A DNA stretch of 64,000 bases from Mediterraneibacter hominis (GTDB lineage: Bacteria > Bacillota > Clostridia > Lachnospirales > Lachnospiraceae): contig NZ_JACOPF010000001.1 of the NCBI RefSeq assembly GCF_014287475.1, positions 868,001 to 932,000 on the forward strand. The letters run 5' to 3'. The position numbers and the translations under genes were made by a program. Positions 50,996 to 60,324 of this stretch are shown piece by piece. Each line of letters begins with the position of its first letter. Position 1 is the stretch's first letter. The notes beneath the pieces were generated by a model. The model made no database searches. It worked only from the letters and a program-made list of their open reading frames with translations, and was not told the origin of the DNA.

Positions 50996-52796
50996 ATTAT
51001 CCGTGTATGCAGATGATATGCAGCTTAATTTGTATAAAAACTTTCCTTCTACCCATTTTCTCAGTAATAGTAATAACGTTCTCCATGTATTAGCATGGGG
51101 AACTTTTTTTAGAAGAAATATGCACCGTTTTGTTATTGATTATTTAAAAATTCAATTATATGAATATCAAGCAATTGCTATATATATGATGGGCATTTGT
51201 AATTTTATTTGTATTATAGCAAGTAGAAATGATGCAAAGTCTTTTATAGTTGCTGTATATGCAGTGGCAAGGTGTTTATTGTATAAAGGTACAAAATTTC
51301 GTATAGGGGCTTCAACTGAAAAACAGGCAAAATTAATTGTTTCCGAAAAAATTATGGACGAATTGTGTGAATGGTCTCCGATATTAAGAAGGGAAATTAA
51401 AGATTATAGTATAAGAAGTAGTGATATTTACGTAAAATTCAGAAACGGTTCTAAAATCACTGTATTTGTTGCAAATGAAAATGCAAGAGGCTTAAGAAGT
51501 AATGCTATTTGTAGAGAAGAATGTAGACAAATTAAGAAGAAGGTTGAAGATTCTGTAATTTCTCCATTTCAAACACCTCGCAAGCCACAATATATGTTTA
51601 AACCAGAATATAAAAATAACAAGCAATTAAAAGAACAGCCTATTGATATTTACATTAGTAGTAGTTGGTATGACGATGGAAACTGGATGTGGGATATTTC
51701 TGAACAGGCACTTAAAGCAATGAAAGAACATAAGGGTGGACTCATGCTTGCTTTTGATGAAAGCATTGCAATAAAGCATGAATTAAAAACCATTGAACAA
51801 CTTATAAAAGAAAAAAAGAAACAAGACCCGGCAACATGGAAGATTGAGTTCCTTAATTTGAAAGTACGAGATTCATTGTCTTCATATTTTACATATTCTA
51901 TGTTGATGAATTGTCAAGTATCTAAATATGTATTCTATCCAAGAACTACTTTGGATTATAAGTCACATAAAAAAAATAAATATTTAATTCCGAAGTTAGA
52001 TAATGAAATTAGAATTATTTCAAACGACTTTGCGTTTGTCGCTGGCAACCAAAATGATAACTCTGTATATAGTTGTATACGTGGCATTCCAGAATCAATA
52101 ACCTATGAAAATGAAAACCATACAGTCGAAATAAAACGCGGATATCGCAGATCTTTTTCTTATATGGAATCTAATCAAATGGGTGATACAACATTACAAG
52201 CAATTAGAATACGCCAACTTTATGAAGATTTTGACGCAGACTATATTGTTGTTGATGCCAGATCTGGAGGTTCCCAAGTAGTTTACGCTCTACAGAAGGT
52301 TTTATATGATGAAGAGCGAGGTGTAGAATATTCTCCATTAAAGGTCATGAATAACGATGAATATGCAAAAGTGTGTTCCGATCCGAATGCACCAGCTTGT
52401 ATTTATGTTATTAACGCAACTCAAGTATTAAATAGTGATATTGCTATTGCATTTCGTAAGAATCTTATTGAAAATAAAATTGAATTTCTTGTTAGCTTAA
52501 ATATAGCGCAACAAGAAATATTATCTTCTAATCAAGATTATATTAGTTCTCCAGATACAGATGTGCAAATTGAATATGAACGTCCGTTTTTAGAGACGCA
52601 AGCAATGATCAATGAATGCGCAGAACTTCAATATGAAAAAATGCCACAAACAGGAATTATTAAAATTCATGAACAAGGGAAAAAACGAAAAGATAGATAC
52701 ACTAGCTGTTCGTACGGATCGTATTTTTTCGATCAGCTAGAGCTAGATTCATTTTGTTCATCATCAGATTATGAGTACGCAACATTTATCAATTAA
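50982..52796 (+). CDS. terL: terminase large subunit
   Basis: A 604-residue protein. ATPase: Walker-A-like SRNDAKSFIVAVYAVARCL (a deviant GKT/S) and a region NAICREECRQIKKKVEDSVI containing the Walker-B position. The C-terminal nuclease shows YIVVDARSGGSQVVYALQKV (Asp of the RNase H fold) and later acidic residues. It docks on the portal to package DNA. Start: four in-frame ATGs (50970, 50976, 50982, 50988); GAGG precedes 50982 by six bases. Confidence 0.85.
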   Translation: MKMNKLSVYADDMQLNLYKNFPSTHFLSNSNNVLHVLAWGTFFRRNMHRFVIDYLKIQLYEYQAIAIYMMGICNFICIIASRNDAKSFIVAVYAVARCLLYKGTKFRIGASTEKQAKLIVSEKIMDELCEWSPILRREIKDYSIRSSDIYVKFRNGSKITVFVANENARGLRSNAICREECRQIKKKVEDSVISPFQTPRKPQYMFKPEYKNNKQLKEQPIDIYISSSWYDDGNWMWDISEQALKAMKEHKGGLMLAFDESIAIKHELKTIEQLIKEKKKQDPATWKIEFLNLKVRDSLSSYFTYSMLMNCQVSKYVFYPRTTLDYKSHKKNKYLIPKLDNEIRIISNDFAFVAGNQNDNSVYSCIRGIPESITYENENHTVEIKRGYRRSFSYMESNQMGDTTLQAIRIRQLYEDFDADYIVVDARSGGSQVVYALQKVLYDEERGVEYSPLKVMNNDEYAKVCSDPNAPACIYVINATQVLNSDIAIAFRKNLIENKIEFLVSLNIAQQEILSSNQDYISSPDTDVQIEYERPFLETQAMINECAELQYEKMPQTGIIKIHEQGKKRKDRYTSCSYGSYFFDQLELDSFCSSSDYEYATFIN

Positions 52797-52813
52797 TGAA
52801 AGGGGTGATACAT

Positions 52814-54466
52814 ATATCTGAAGAAATAAAAAAGAAACATGGTAGACCACAAAAAACCTCTTTATCTGAAAGCAACTTTCACTCCTCTTCTATTTCTACT
52901 GAAAGGTCAAATCAATCTAATTCAAATTACGAAGTGAACTCCTATCGGTCTTATGGCAGTATATTTGATCCGCTATTCTCATGTGGTATATACGACTATT
53001 TTTCAAAGTCGGAGCTTAACTCAGTATTTTCAGATCCCATTATGAATCATGAAACAGCAATTAGATTATCTCATTTTGTATATACAAAAAACGGCATTGT
53101 ATCAAATTCAGTTGATTATATGACGGCACTTCCCTGTCTTGACCGTATTGTGATACCAAAGTCAAAACTAAAATTGTCTACACAAAGAAAAATAGAAAAA
53201 AACAAACAAATGATGATATCCACACTGAGATCTATTAATGATAAGCAATTTATTAGAGACGCATTATTTACTGAGATGCTTGATGGTATTGCATTTTATT
53301 ATTTTGAAACTAAAGTATCAACAGCAGATAGAACAAAATTTCTGACTGATTATGAAGTTGAAAACATTGTAGAAATTAATGAAGCCGGTATAAACGCAAA
53401 AATTATTACTCTTCCTTGGAAGTATACAAAAATCGTAGGTAAAAAGAATGGGCGCTATGTGTTAGCTTTTAATTTAAGGTATTTTGATGATTATACTGGT
53501 GAAAAACGAGAAAGAAAATTAAAAAAATATCCTGATGAAATACGTAATGCCTATAAAGAAAAACAAAACCGAACCGGCGATTGGGTTGTATTAAATAATG
53601 ACAAGACTATGTGCAAAAAGATAAAATGTAAAGATACAGAGCCTTGGGGCAGAAGTTTGATTATTGCTGCTCTTGAAGATGTGTTATATAAAGATTATTT
53701 TATAGATACAAAACGAAATGTCTTAGATGAATTAAATTCAAAGATTATTTACGAAACATTTCCCGAAGGAAAAGAAAAAGGAACCAGTGCCTTATCAAAG
53801 AAGCAACAAGAAGATCAGCACCATTTAGTTAAACAAGCTGTATTAAATAAGCAAGACAGAAAAAAAGTCAATTTCTTTAGTGTTGCGGCCGGGACCAAAA
53901 TTGATTCTTTGGATGTCTCTACAGATATTTTTGATGATAAAAATGAATCAAATTTAAGTAATCAAATTTCTCTGGATCTTGGAATTTGTGCTTCACTTAT
54001 TGGAGCCATGACTACAGGAAATTATGGTTCATCTCAAAGTAACTTAGAGATGATTACAGCACAATTATATACATGGGTGTATGAATGGCAGACTGAATTA
54101 AATTATGTCATTAACAAGAATATTATTCAAGATAATAAAAACAAAGTTGAAGTTTACTACTTCCCCACTTCTTTCGTAAATCGAAAGAATTTTTTCGATA
54201 TGATGAAAGGACTTTACGATGTTGGTGGTTCTCTTTCATTTCTAATTGCAAGTACAGGAGTAGATATTGATGCTTATTTATCTACGCTTGATAACGAAAT
54301 CGATAATGGGTATTTTAAAAAATACCTTCCACATCTTACTAATTCAACTATATCAAAAGATGATGCAGTCACAGGACGTCCAGTAACAGATACACCTACT
54401 GAAAATACAATAAAAAGTCGTGAAAACGGCGGGAATAATATTCCAAGTCCTAGTGATAATAAGTAA
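52814..54466 (+). CDS. portal protein
   Basis: A 551-residue protein directly after terL, with the portal-like block MNHETAIRLSHFVYTKNGIV and SNSVDYMTALPCLDRIVIPK, a long middle helix region (KRNVLDELNSKIIYETFPEG), and a C-terminal disordered tail. The dodecameric portal forms the DNA channel. AAAGGGGTG is followed by ATA 52808 at two and ATA 52814 at eight bases; 52814 fits. ATG 52796 precedes the SD and is not suitable. Confidence 0.8.
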   Translation: MSEEIKKKHGRPQKTSLSESNFHSSSISTERSNQSNSNYEVNSYRSYGSIFDPLFSCGIYDYFSKSELNSVFSDPIMNHETAIRLSHFVYTKNGIVSNSVDYMTALPCLDRIVIPKSKLKLSTQRKIEKNKQMMISTLRSINDKQFIRDALFTEMLDGIAFYYFETKVSTADRTKFLTDYEVENIVEINEAGINAKIITLPWKYTKIVGKKNGRYVLAFNLRYFDDYTGEKRERKLKKYPDEIRNAYKEKQNRTGDWVVLNNDKTMCKKIKCKDTEPWGRSLIIAALEDVLYKDYFIDTKRNVLDELNSKIIYETFPEGKEKGTSALSKKQQEDQHHLVKQAVLNKQDRKKVNFFSVAAGTKIDSLDVSTDIFDDKNESNLSNQISLDLGICASLIGAMTTGNYGSSQSNLEMITAQLYTWVYEWQTELNYVINKNIIQDNKNKVEVYYFPTSFVNRKNFFDMMKGLYDVGGSLSFLIASTGVDIDAYLSTLDNEIDNGYFKKYLPHLTNSTISKDDAVTGRPVTDTPTENTIKSRENGGNNIPSPSDNK

Positions 54467-54525
54467 TTAATATGAGGTTAATATTCAGGGATTGAGAATT
54501 AGAATTGCACAATAAATAATTATAA

Positions 54526-54616
54526 CCGTAGGAACTACGGGGATAGCCTAGATAAACTTGTCTCGTTAGAGATATTGACTAGGAAGCCCATTGTCTAAAG
54601 CTAATGGGTGGTTCAC
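54526..54616 (+). ncRNA. solitary TnpB-type omega-RNA-like element
   Basis: CCGTA GGAAC TACGG hairpin, GGATAGCC, CCTAG/CTAGG (54547-54583) enclosing TCTC/GAGA, then GGAAGCC and the terminal hairpin CCCATT...AATGGGTGGTTCAC. This is the reRNA scaffold of Firmicute IS605 TnpB, complete in its 3' half. No tnpB is adjacent; it lies in the gap between portal and protease genes. Confidence 0.7.
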
Positions 54617-54633
54617 ATATTAATAAGACAAAG

Positions 54634-54660
54634 AGAACCGCTTAATTGCAGTTCTTTTTT
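54634..54660 (+). terminator. terminator after omega-RNA-like element
   Basis: AGAACCGC/GCAGTTCT hairpin around TTAATT plus a T-run. It lies about 18 bases after the GGTTCAC end, so a guide of about 18-20 bases would be transcribed before it. Confidence 0.75.
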
Positions 54661-54689
54661 ATTATATAAAAATCAGGAAGGAGGTAACT

Positions 54690-55928
54690 ATGGCTATATT
54701 TGAATTGTCGTCCAAAAAATACAAAAGTGGTCGAAGAATGTTTACTGCTACCTTATACGAGTTACAGCCTCCGGATTGTGTAGTTGATGGTGTTGGAACT
54801 AAATATAACAAAAATGGTATTACATTTTTAGAAGAGTACGCAAAAAACGCTTTGGATAGCATCGAGAATATGAGTGTCCGAGTTGAATTTATTGATGAAG
54901 AAAGAACAATAATTGCTGGACATGGCGAAACTGGTATTATTAACGATACTCCAGTTTTTGAAAATGCAACTGTAATTGGACATTTCACCAAAGGATATAT
55001 AGACGATGTGGTTGTTAATGGAGAAACAAAAAGATGCGTTTGTGGTAAAGGATATTTAGACGAAATGTGTTACCCTAGTTTTGTTTCTACGCTCGAAGAA
55101 AATCTAAACAATGGTATTTCGGTTGAGGGAAGTATCGAAATCTATAAAACAAAAGATAATGATGCAATTGTTTATAAGAATGGATGGATTGAAAAAGGAC
55201 GAATTCCAACAGAATATATACATTCTGGTTGGGATATGGTTATGTTTCCAGCAGACCCAGCTTCTACACTATTAGAACTTAATAATCAAAATAAGGAGGA
55301 AAAGAAGACGATGGAATTCAATATGGATGAAATCAAAAATGCAGTTAGAACTACGATTTCAGAGATGAATGAAAAATCTGACACGCATGCAAAGGAAGTT
55401 GCTGACCTTAATACTCGTATTCAAGAATTGAACTCTACAATCGACGAAAAAGATAGTGTTATTTCAGAAAAAGAAGAAAAAATTTCTGAGTTGAATGCTT
55501 CTATTGAGGACATGCAAAAACTTCTGAAAAAGATGGAAGATGAAAGAGAAACCTATTGGAAAGAGAGAGACATACTTGAAGCTGAAATTGCAAAAGCAAA
55601 GGTAGCTGAAAAGCTTGCAGAACTTGATTCTGTTCTTGGTGAATTTAATGAGGAAGAAAAAAAGGTAGCTGAGGAAGATATTAACAAGCTTAAAGAAAAT
55701 ATAAATTCTTGCCAGAAAAAGGAAGAATTAAATGAAGTAACTTCTGAAATCAATTCTATTAAGTCTAAAATTTGTATGGCTATTGTTGATAAGCAGAAAA
55801 AAGCCAATTCTGATGCAAAAATTTCTGAACAGAATTCTACAAAAAAAGAGTTTGATATCGAAGATATCTTCTCCGAAATTTGTTCTGAAACAGTAGTTGA
55901 GGAAAAAGAAGATATCAATATTTTTTAA
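54690..55928 (+). CDS. head maturation protease fused to scaffold
   Basis: A 412-residue protein after AAGGAGG. N-terminal ~200 residues: SGRRMFTATLYELQPPDCVV, VIGHFTKGYIDDVVVNG and ENLNNGISVEGSIEI, the prohead-protease pattern of gut Firmicute phages. From residue ~205 to ~360 it is a coiled coil (IDEKDSVISEKEEKISELNA) with an acidic C-terminus, a scaffolding domain. The protease cleaves itself and scaffold after assembly. A terminator follows. Confidence 0.8.
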   Translation: MAIFELSSKKYKSGRRMFTATLYELQPPDCVVDGVGTKYNKNGITFLEEYAKNALDSIENMSVRVEFIDEERTIIAGHGETGIINDTPVFENATVIGHFTKGYIDDVVVNGETKRCVCGKGYLDEMCYPSFVSTLEENLNNGISVEGSIEIYKTKDNDAIVYKNGWIEKGRIPTEYIHSGWDMVMFPADPASTLLELNNQNKEEKKTMEFNMDEIKNAVRTTISEMNEKSDTHAKEVADLNTRIQELNSTIDEKDSVISEKEEKISELNASIEDMQKLLKKMEDERETYWKERDILEAEIAKAKVAEKLAELDSVLGEFNEEEKKVAEEDINKLKENINSCQKKEELNEVTSEINSIKSKICMAIVDKQKKANSDAKISEQNSTKKEFDIEDIFSEICSETVVEEKEDINIF

Positions 55929-55961
55929 ATTAAGCACAATTGTATAACAAATTATGTATGA

Positions 55962-55990
55962 AGTCGGATAAAATCCGGCTTTTATTTATT
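55962..55990 (+). terminator. rho-independent terminator
   Basis: AGTCGGAT pairs with ATCCGGCT around AAA, followed by TTTATTTATTTTT. Confidence 0.85.
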
Positions 55991-56007
55991 TTTAGGAGGT
56001 AAACAAT

Positions 56008-56436
56008 ATGGCACTAAAATTTCATAGTATCGGGCAAATTGAACACGAGCGCGTACCGTTTATTGACGCCGTAACGGATGCAGATACATTTAATGGCGCA
56101 TTTGGTGATGTAGAAGATGGCGTTTTTAAAGTCGGAGTGGCCAAAACAAAAGTAATTATGCAGGTTGAATGTGGTGATGAAGAAGGGCTTCCGAAATATC
56201 CAATTGCAAAAGGAACACATGTAAGAGTTCTCGATTTAGATAAAAGCAAAAGAAATCTTATTGAGATTTATGATTATCCACTTCCAGACACAGTCGATGT
56301 TGGTGACAAACTTGAGTCTCAGGCAGATGGTTCTCTAAAAGTTAGTGCTTCTCCAACGGCCGCTGTTTACTTGACTGTGACGAAAATTATTGGAAACCAT
56401 GATGGTGTCGTAGCAGAAATTACGGCTAAAGCTTAA
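56008..56436 (+). CDS. capsid decoration protein
   Basis: A 142-residue protein after TAGGAGG. Length, beta-rich content and position directly upstream of the major capsid gene fit a head-decoration protein (KVIMQVECGDEEGLPKYPIA). Family not certain. Confidence 0.65.
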   Translation: MALKFHSIGQIEHERVPFIDAVTDADTFNGAFGDVEDGVFKVGVAKTKVIMQVECGDEEGLPKYPIAKGTHVRVLDLDKSKRNLIEIYDYPLPDTVDVGDKLESQADGSLKVSASPTAAVYLTVTKIIGNHDGVVAEITAKA

Positions 56437-56477
56437 TCAATCACATGTTTTATACATACAGGAAGGAGAATATAATT

Positions 56478-57578
56478 ATGTCTTATACATTTGAACTTAA
56501 TAATGAACGTAAAGACGCTAATTTTGTTAGCGGCAAAGTTAATGCAAAATCTGCTGTTGTTGAAATCTTTTCCGCAATGGCTGCTGGTAAAGATCTTTCA
56601 CCGTTTGGGAAAAAGGCAGACGTTGCTGCTAAATATATTAAGGAGTTGAATCAAAGAGCTTCAGCAGGAGATCTTATGTCCATTTCAGAGTTGAATGAAA
56701 TCAGGCGCTTTGCAATGGAGCCGAAGTTAATTCAGGAAATCAAACTTTTATCCATCTTTGGTAACTATAAGAATGTTGGATATAACGATACATGCGAAGT
56801 AGAAGTTCCTGATTTTGTAAATCTTGATGCGAAGGAACAAGCTCCGGGTCAGGATGTTACATTTCCAGTAATCAGAAAGAAACGTGTATCTGTTCCAATG
56901 ACAACTATATCTGGCGGTTATGCAGTTGATTATAGAAAGGCTGCCGTTGGTGATATGACAGACGAAAATGAACTTCAGGAACAGGTTCGCGTACAGATTA
57001 GAAACAAGGCTGCTAAATATGTTGTAGAAACTATTTATAATGCAATTAAAAATATAGATGGAGTTAAATATTTTACCGAAGATGCTGGACTTACTAAGAC
57101 AAATACAGATAAAGTAATTGCGAATGTAAGACGTCTTGGTAAACCTACAATCGCAGGAGACTACGCACTAATTTCTCAATTTAATGGATTTGCTGGGTAT
57201 GAAGGTACTACACCTACAATTAATGGTATTTCCCGTACTATTATGGATGAAATTCATAATACAGGTTTGATGGGAATGTATAATGGTGCCATCCTGTCTG
57301 AAATTCCGAACCCTTATGACTTTACAACGCTGAATACAGATGGTGATAATTTCGATACAATGCTTCCGGCTGGACTTGGATTTGTAATCCCAACAGGTAT
57401 CCAATCTCCAATTTATACTTTAACTCGTGGTGGACTGACATCATTTAGTGGAAATGATGTAGCAACAGGAAATATTATTTCCAGATTTGATATGTCAGTT
57501 GGTTCTATCGTAGCTCCTGGGCGCGAATATGCCGTTGGTTTGTTACATGATAAAAATCTGGATAATCTGACTGAGTAA
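56478..57578 (+). CDS. major capsid protein
   Basis: A 366-residue protein starting MSYTFELNNERKDANFVSGK; ATG 56478 follows AAGGAGA. N-terminal delta-domain-like helix, MSISELNEIRRFAMEPKL, then a HK97-type core (QVRIRNKAAKYVVETIYN and LGFVIPTGIQSPIYTLTRGG). Position between decoration and connector genes fits. A terminator (57598-57623) follows at once, consistent with high expression of this block. Confidence 0.8.
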   Translation: MSYTFELNNERKDANFVSGKVNAKSAVVEIFSAMAAGKDLSPFGKKADVAAKYIKELNQRASAGDLMSISELNEIRRFAMEPKLIQEIKLLSIFGNYKNVGYNDTCEVEVPDFVNLDAKEQAPGQDVTFPVIRKKRVSVPMTTISGGYAVDYRKAAVGDMTDENELQEQVRVQIRNKAAKYVVETIYNAIKNIDGVKYFTEDAGLTKTNTDKVIANVRRLGKPTIAGDYALISQFNGFAGYEGTTPTINGISRTIMDEIHNTGLMGMYNGAILSEIPNPYDFTTLNTDGDNFDTMLPAGLGFVIPTGIQSPIYTLTRGGLTSFSGNDVATGNIISRFDMSVGSIVAPGREYAVGLLHDKNLDNLTE

Positions 57579-57597
57579 TTTTAAATAGCATTTTATT

Positions 57598-57628
57598 GGC
57601 AGGTACGTAAATTGCGTGCCTGCTATTT
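57598..57628 (+). terminator. terminator after capsid gene
   Basis: GGCAGGTACG pairs with CGTGCCTGC around TAAATTG, followed by TATTTTG. Confidence 0.75.
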
Positions 57629-57651
57629 TGATTAATATAAGGACAAGTCCA

Positions 57652-57837
57652 ATGGAAAAGAATAATATCTTTTACTGCTATTCAAAACGTATGTCGTATT
57701 TCATACGTTCTTTTGGAATTCAATATATTTCTATTGGATTCAACAAAAATACAAATACAAAATATTATATATTTGAAAAATCAAAACAACTGGATAAAAT
57801 CATTCAATTCTATAATGAAGTGAAATATAAATTTTAG
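57652..57837 (+). CDS. DUF5659-like small protein
   Basis: A 61-residue protein from ATG 57652 (MEKNNIFYCYSKRMSYFIRS), then FGIQYISIGFNKNTNTKYYI and FEKSKQLDKIIQFYN. The pattern of helix, two strands and a terminal helix matches DUF5659-like phage proteins. Function unknown. Confidence 0.7.
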   Translation: MEKNNIFYCYSKRMSYFIRSFGIQYISIGFNKNTNTKYYIFEKSKQLDKIIQFYNEVKYKF

Positions 57838-57874
57838 TCGAAAGAAAAATGATAATTGCAATGGAGGAAATAAT

Positions 57875-58360
57875 ATGGAAAACGAAACATCAAAAGATAT
57901 TCAGAATGTTCGACTTGACGAAAAAGTTATTGTCAGAAGCATAGCCGCATGGAATACTGGTTCCGCACGAAAAACTTCTATAGGTGATATTAGTATTGCT
58001 CCACGCGGTACTACTCTTCTGTCACGAGAAGAAATTATTGCACAGGCACAAAACGGGAACAAACTTATTACCGGAACAGATGGAAATGGTTCTCATGCTA
58101 CTTGGTATATCGAAGATGATTTTACAAGAAAAGAATTAACATTTGATTTTGGTTCTAAGAAACAAGCATTTTTAACCAAAGAGTCTATCAAAAAAATGTT
58201 TGAATTAAAAACACAGAAGTCTTTTGAAGATAATATTCAAAAAAATGTTGTTACTAGAGCTGAAAAAACATATCTATTAGATATGATTAAAGAAATGAGA
58301 TTTAATGACTATCAGAAAATTGCTTTTTGTGAAAAGCATGCGGGTATAAGAACTTTTTAA
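57875..58360 (+). CDS. hypothetical head protein
   Basis: A 161-residue protein after ATGGAGGA. The first half (ENVRLDEKVIVRSIAAWNTG-like sequence, PRGTTLLSREEI) resembles proteins placed between capsid and connector genes in Firmicute phages. Probably structural; function unassigned. Confidence 0.6.
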   Translation: MENETSKDIQNVRLDEKVIVRSIAAWNTGSARKTSIGDISIAPRGTTLLSREEIIAQAQNGNKLITGTDGNGSHATWYIEDDFTRKELTFDFGSKKQAFLTKESIKKMFELKTQKSFEDNIQKNVVTRAEKTYLLDMIKEMRFNDYQKIAFCEKHAGIRTF

Positions 58361-58374
58361 GGCGGTGAAAACTC

Positions 58375-58767
58375 ATGGCAAATACTACAGCAAATGATGT
58401 CATCCAGAGTTTTGAATCTTCCTTTGCTGATAAGCGAGTATTGCCGGAAACTTTGGAATTAGAATGGCTTAAAAAGGCTATAGGGAGATATTCTGTTGAA
58501 CTGGATAAACTGAATTTTGATGAAAAACTGAAAGAATTTGATTGTTTATTGGATCGATATGTAATAGATACTCTTGCTGAATTTATGATGCAGTCATATC
58601 AAGAACGTCAAGTCTCATTAGTGAATAAACGTGTAAGTATAGTTGGAAAAGATTTAAGCATAGATGGAAGTAACGGTACAAAGACAGCCGAGAAAGCACA
58701 TTTAGAATATATATGTGAAAAAGCAAGTAATATGGTTCATAATCAAAAGCCTACGGCTTATGTATAG
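58375..58767 (+). CDS. head-tail connector candidate
   Basis: A 130-residue helical protein, starting MANTTANDVIQSFESSFADK after AAGGCGGTG. Size and location fit the connector family (gp6/gp15-like), which binds below the portal. Confidence 0.6.
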   Translation: MANTTANDVIQSFESSFADKRVLPETLELEWLKKAIGRYSVELDKLNFDEKLKEFDCLLDRYVIDTLAEFMMQSYQERQVSLVNKRVSIVGKDLSIDGSNGTKTAEKAHLEYICEKASNMVHNQKPTAYV

Positions 58768-58776
58768 GAGGCTTAT

Positions 58777-59814
58777 ATGGAAGAATGGTATTTGATGACC
58801 TCGCAAACACGTCCTAACATAACTGGAGGTTATGAAAATGATGCTTTTGCTGACTACAAGGGTGATGCTTTTGCTGAATCACTAGAAACAGAACTTGCAA
58901 CAACCGTTATTTTATATAATCACGATTTATCTGTAAGTAAAGAAGCACGATGTATTATTCAAGGCAATGGGGCAGACACGCAACTTAAATCTTTAGAGCG
59001 CACTGTTTTATTTCCCATTGGAACAGTGAAAGCTGGAATGTATATCTTTTTTGAAAATCGTTACTGGCTTATTACTGGTTATCCTGGAAATAATACTATT
59101 TATGAAAAGGCAACTATAATTGTTTGTCAATATCTTCTACGATGGCAAAATAAATCTGGCGACATTATTGAAAGATGGACAAATTATACTTCAGCTTCCA
59201 AATATGATGTTGGTGAAAATGGGAACAATACAATATTTTTGACATCTAATAACTATACTATCCTTGTACCATATGACGATGAAACTATTAATTTGGAAGG
59301 GAAACGTGTCTTTATTGATACCAACAAATCAAATCCCAGAAAAGTATTTAAAATAACACGAAGTGATGATGTGCTGTATGATTATGGAGAGGAACATGGT
59401 AGGCTATTAAGTTTAATTGCAGATAAAACAGAACTTAACTTAGAGACTGATAATTGTGAACTAATGATATGTGATTATATATCTCCGTCTACCTCTGATA
59501 TTCCATCAGAACCACCGAAACCAGATGAAGATTCTGATTTCGTTGCAAGGATTATTGGTAAAGACAATATACGTTTTGGAATTAAGCAATTATATACGGG
59601 TATCTTAGAAAATTCAAAAGGTGAAGAACTTACAGATTATAATTTTAGATGGAATATTGTATCTGATAAGAAAATACATTATAGCGAATCCAATAACACA
59701 ATCACTATAGAAATTGACAATGAGAACTACATTGGTAGTTCTTTTTTGTTACAAATTATTGTGGATGAAGAAATTGTTGCAAGTAAAGAAATCAAAATAA
59801 TAGGCATTTTTTAA
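58777..59814 (+). CDS. virion protein with Ig-like C-terminus
   Basis: A 345-residue protein after TAGGAGGC. The first 240 residues are typical of minor head proteins (SQTRPNITGGYENDAFADYK). A Pro/Glu-rich hinge (SDIPSEPPKPDEDSD) links to a C-terminal beta-domain, where IIGKDNIRFGIKQLYTGILE looks like an Ig-like fold. Probably a stopper or neck protein with surface display. Confidence 0.6.
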   Translation: MEEWYLMTSQTRPNITGGYENDAFADYKGDAFAESLETELATTVILYNHDLSVSKEARCIIQGNGADTQLKSLERTVLFPIGTVKAGMYIFFENRYWLITGYPGNNTIYEKATIIVCQYLLRWQNKSGDIIERWTNYTSASKYDVGENGNNTIFLTSNNYTILVPYDDETINLEGKRVFIDTNKSNPRKVFKITRSDDVLYDYGEEHGRLLSLIADKTELNLETDNCELMICDYISPSTSDIPSEPPKPDEDSDFVARIIGKDNIRFGIKQLYTGILENSKGEELTDYNFRWNIVSDKKIHYSESNNTITIEIDNENYIGSSFLLQIIVDEEIVASKEIKIIGIF

Positions 59815-59826
59815 AGGGGGTGTTTT

Positions 59827-60324
59827 ATGACAAAAAATGTTTTAAAAGACCTCGGACTTTATAAAAATAAGCTTATAAGTATGTTAATAAACTCTTCCGA
59901 AATATACGATGCGCTTTGTGAAAATAATTCTACTTATACTGATTCTTCTGAACTTATATTTAGTCAAATTTATCCTTATTTATACGTAGATGAAACCCAA
60001 ACAGAAGTATTAACATATATTTGTGTTGAAACCTCTGTTCCACGAATACCTACCGGAACAATAAAAGATGTAAAGTTAATTATTTGGGTATATTCACACA
60101 AAGAAGATATGAAATATCATGTTGCAGATTATGTTGGGACTAAAGTTGATATTGTATCAGACATAGTGGAGCGCATTATTTCTAGTGAAGAAAACTGTTA
60201 TCGATTTGGTATCGGAAAACCAGAACTTATTAATGTAGATTACTTCTTCCCACAGAATAAATACTACGGAAGACAAATGATCTACAATATACCAGATTTT
60301 AAGGTTAAGGAGACAAAATCGTGA
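59827..60324 (+). CDS. tail completion/connector candidate
   Basis: A 165-residue protein after AAAGGGGGTG. The order in the operon (after connector, before tail tube) and mixed alpha/beta content (DVKLIIWVYSHKEDMKYH) suggest a neck protein. Its 3' end overlaps 60321 by four bases. Confidence 0.6.
   Translation: MTKNVLKDLGLYKNKLISMLINSSEIYDALCENNSTYTDSSELIFSQIYPYLYVDETQTEVLTYICVETSVPRIPTGTIKDVKLIIWVYSHKEDMKYHVADYVGTKVDIVSDIVERIISSEENCYRFGIGKPELINVDYFFPQNKYYGRQMIYNIPDFKVKETKS

Noticed and set aside
51006..51020. YADD near the terminase N-terminus as a reverse transcriptase motif
   Set aside because: Only the four residues match; the flanking sequence has no RT fingers or palm motifs and the rest of the protein is a terminase.
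52796..52813. ATG 52796 as portal start
   Set aside because: It precedes the SD (AAAGGGGTG) and overlaps the terminase stop; the downstream ATA at normal spacing is better supported.
55553..55918. 121-codon minus-strand frame opposite the scaffold
   Set aside because: Ser/Phe-rich mirror of a Lys/Glu coiled-coil gene; a shadow frame.
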